NCBI GenBank assembly: GCA_947475295.1
Contig: CANJLF010000001.1
Span: forward strand, 124,001 to 188,000
DNA: 64,000 nt
Origin: Fidelibacterota bacterium
Lineage (GTDB): Bacteria > Pseudomonadota > Alphaproteobacteria > Rhodospirillales > Rhodospirillaceae
Reading direction: 5' to 3'
Under the pieces are notes generated by a model, which ran no database searches, was not told the DNA's origin, and saw nothing but the letters and a program-made list of their open reading frames with translations. Shown here one piece after another: positions 63,138-64,000 of the stretch. The first letter of the stretch is position 1; each line of letters begins with the position of its first letter. The translations under genes were made by a program, and so were the position numbers.

Positions 63138-64000
63138 TTACGGCGCCACGCGAATGTGCTCCGGCGGCAGTCCGGTGTATTGGCGTTCGATCATCCGGCG
63201 ATAGGCGTCTTCCAGATGCCGGGTGAACTGCTGAACATCGAACAGCGGCGCGGTAAGCCGGTTGCGTTCCAGTTTGGCTTTGATGTCTTGCAAGCGCTTA
63301 GGGTCGGCGGCCAATGCTACGGCCCGGGCTTCGTAATCCTCGGGTGTCGAAGCGATCAGCTCGGGCAAATCGATTGCCTTCAGCATGCTCGCGGCCACGC
63401 GGGCCGCGAGACCTTCGCCGGCGACGGTCAATACCGGCAATCCGGCCCACAACGCGTCGCCCGCTGTCGTGTGGGCGTTAAAAGGCAAGGTATCCAAAAA
63501 CAGATCGGCGGCGCGCTGGCGCGCCAAATGCTCCGCTGAAGAAGCCCGCTGCGGCGCAAAAATCAACCGCTGTGGATCCACCCCGGCGCGCTCGGCTTCC
63601 TGGCGCAGGTTCAGGGTTGCAGCGGGATGATTGTCGGAAAGCCAGAGCACGCTGCTGTCCACCCGCCGCAAAATCCGCATCCAGCGGGCGAAGACGTCCG
63701 GCGTGATCTTGTAAGCGCGGTTGAAACAGCAAAACACAAAGCCTGACGGCGGCAGGCCCGCCTCCGCGCGGGAAAAGATTTTCGGAGCAATCTCGCGGCT
63801 GCGGTCGTTGGCTTGATAGCAGTGGGGCAGAGCAACAATTTTCTCGTCGTAGAAGGCTAGGCTGGCCGGCGGCACCACGGTTTCGTCGGCGATCAGGTAG
63901 TCCATGTAGCCGGCGCCGGAGGTTCCGGCGAAGCCGAGATAGCTCACCTGCAAAGGGGCGGCCCTGAAGGCGAATATTCCAGCGCGCGAGCCGGTCGTGT
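63138..64000 (-). CDS. GT41 O-GlcNAc-transferase-like protein, C-terminal part (5' end outside window)
   Basis: The frame runs from TAA 63138 to the window edge. The visible 287 residues begin TTGSRAGIFAFRAAPLQVSYLGFAGTSGAGYMDYLIAD, the GT41 core. FVFCCFNRAYKITPDVFARWMRIL and ADLFLDTLPFNAHTTAGDALWAGLPVLTVAGEGLAARVAASML follow. It closely parallels the gene at 58951-61179, so the two are paralogues flanking the GT9-like gene. The TPR region should lie upstream beyond 64000. Confidence 0.9.
   Translation of the reverse strand, partial: TTGSRAGIFAFRAAPLQVSYLGFAGTSGAGYMDYLIADETVVPPASLAFYDEKIVALPHCYQANDRSREIAPKIFSRAEAGLPPSGFVFCCFNRAYKITPDVFARWMRILRRVDSSVLWLSDNHPAATLNLRQEAERAGVDPQRLIFAPQRASSAEHLARQRAADLFLDTLPFNAHTTAGDALWAGLPVLTVAGEGLAARVAASMLKAIDLPELIASTPEDYEARAVALAADPKRLQDIKAKLERNRLTAPLFDVQQFTRHLEDAYRRMIERQYTGLPPEHIRVAP

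Overview
The window is a gene-dense, GC-rich chromosomal segment from an alphaproteobacterium. The evidence is gene order and protein style: dnaX-ybaB-recR, rpmH-rnpA-yidD-yidC-engB-argB followed by a HAD nucleotidase, a DUF2336 protein, and FkbM and O-GlcNAc-transferase-like (GT41) genes. I cannot place it below class with confidence; the order Micropepsales (Rhizomicrobium-like) is only a guess. Almost all sequence is coding, many genes overlap by 1-4 nt, and I saw no insertion sequence, prophage or CRISPR array.

Layout. 0-11 kb is mostly housekeeping: the dnaX 3' end, ybaB, recR, a DUF4136 lipoprotein, DUF952, rmuC, a DUF4139 secreted protein, def-fmt, a GNAT enzyme, truA, and the lysine/peptidoglycan pair dapD-dapE. 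Two copies of an unusual double-hairpin repeat lie here. One fills the whole GNAT-truA intergenic space and the other sits upstream of dapD. 11-24.5 kb holds a PAS-GAF-GGDEF diguanylate cyclase next to a DUF2336 gene, the rpmH to argB block read leftwards from a good sigma-70-type promoter, a HAMP histidine kinase, a 27-aa membrane peptide, panB-panC and a probably frameshifted lipoprotein gene. 24.9-38.9 kb carries tRNA-Arg(ACG), an M20 peptidase, a CHRD protein, an ABC exporter with a GST, malonyl-CoA synthetase, a flavin reductase, a receiver protein whose phospho-acceptor Asp is Glu, HD, DUF423 and TfoX-N proteins, an exported D-2-hydroxyacid dehydrogenase and threonine ammonia-lyase.

39-42 kb is a small sugar/methyl-transfer cluster (two FkbM-type methyltransferases, a glycosyltransferase-like protein and a 44-aa membrane peptide). 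42-48 kb holds a GFA protein, msrA and a complete MacA-MacB-outer-membrane-channel efflux operon.

48.4-58.9 kb is the most intriguing stretch. It combines a CDP-alcohol phosphatidyltransferase, a membrane alkaline-phosphatase-superfamily protein, a creatininase/MftE-like amidohydrolase, a GTP cyclohydrolase II with a decayed RibB-like domain, a stand-alone RibD reductase domain, cytochrome b561, a methyltransferase, a GT4 glycosyltransferase, a PTPS/QueD-like protein lacking one expected zinc histidine, a dehydrogenase lacking the usual zinc-site signature, and a PpnN-like nucleosidase. Together they look like an uncharacterised pathway making a GTP-derived pyrimidine/pterin-type compound, possibly sugar- or lipid-linked. 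This is inference from gene content.

58.9-64 kb is a leftward array of three overlapping or abutting TPR-glycosyltransferase genes (GT41, GT9-like, GT41). The last runs off the window.
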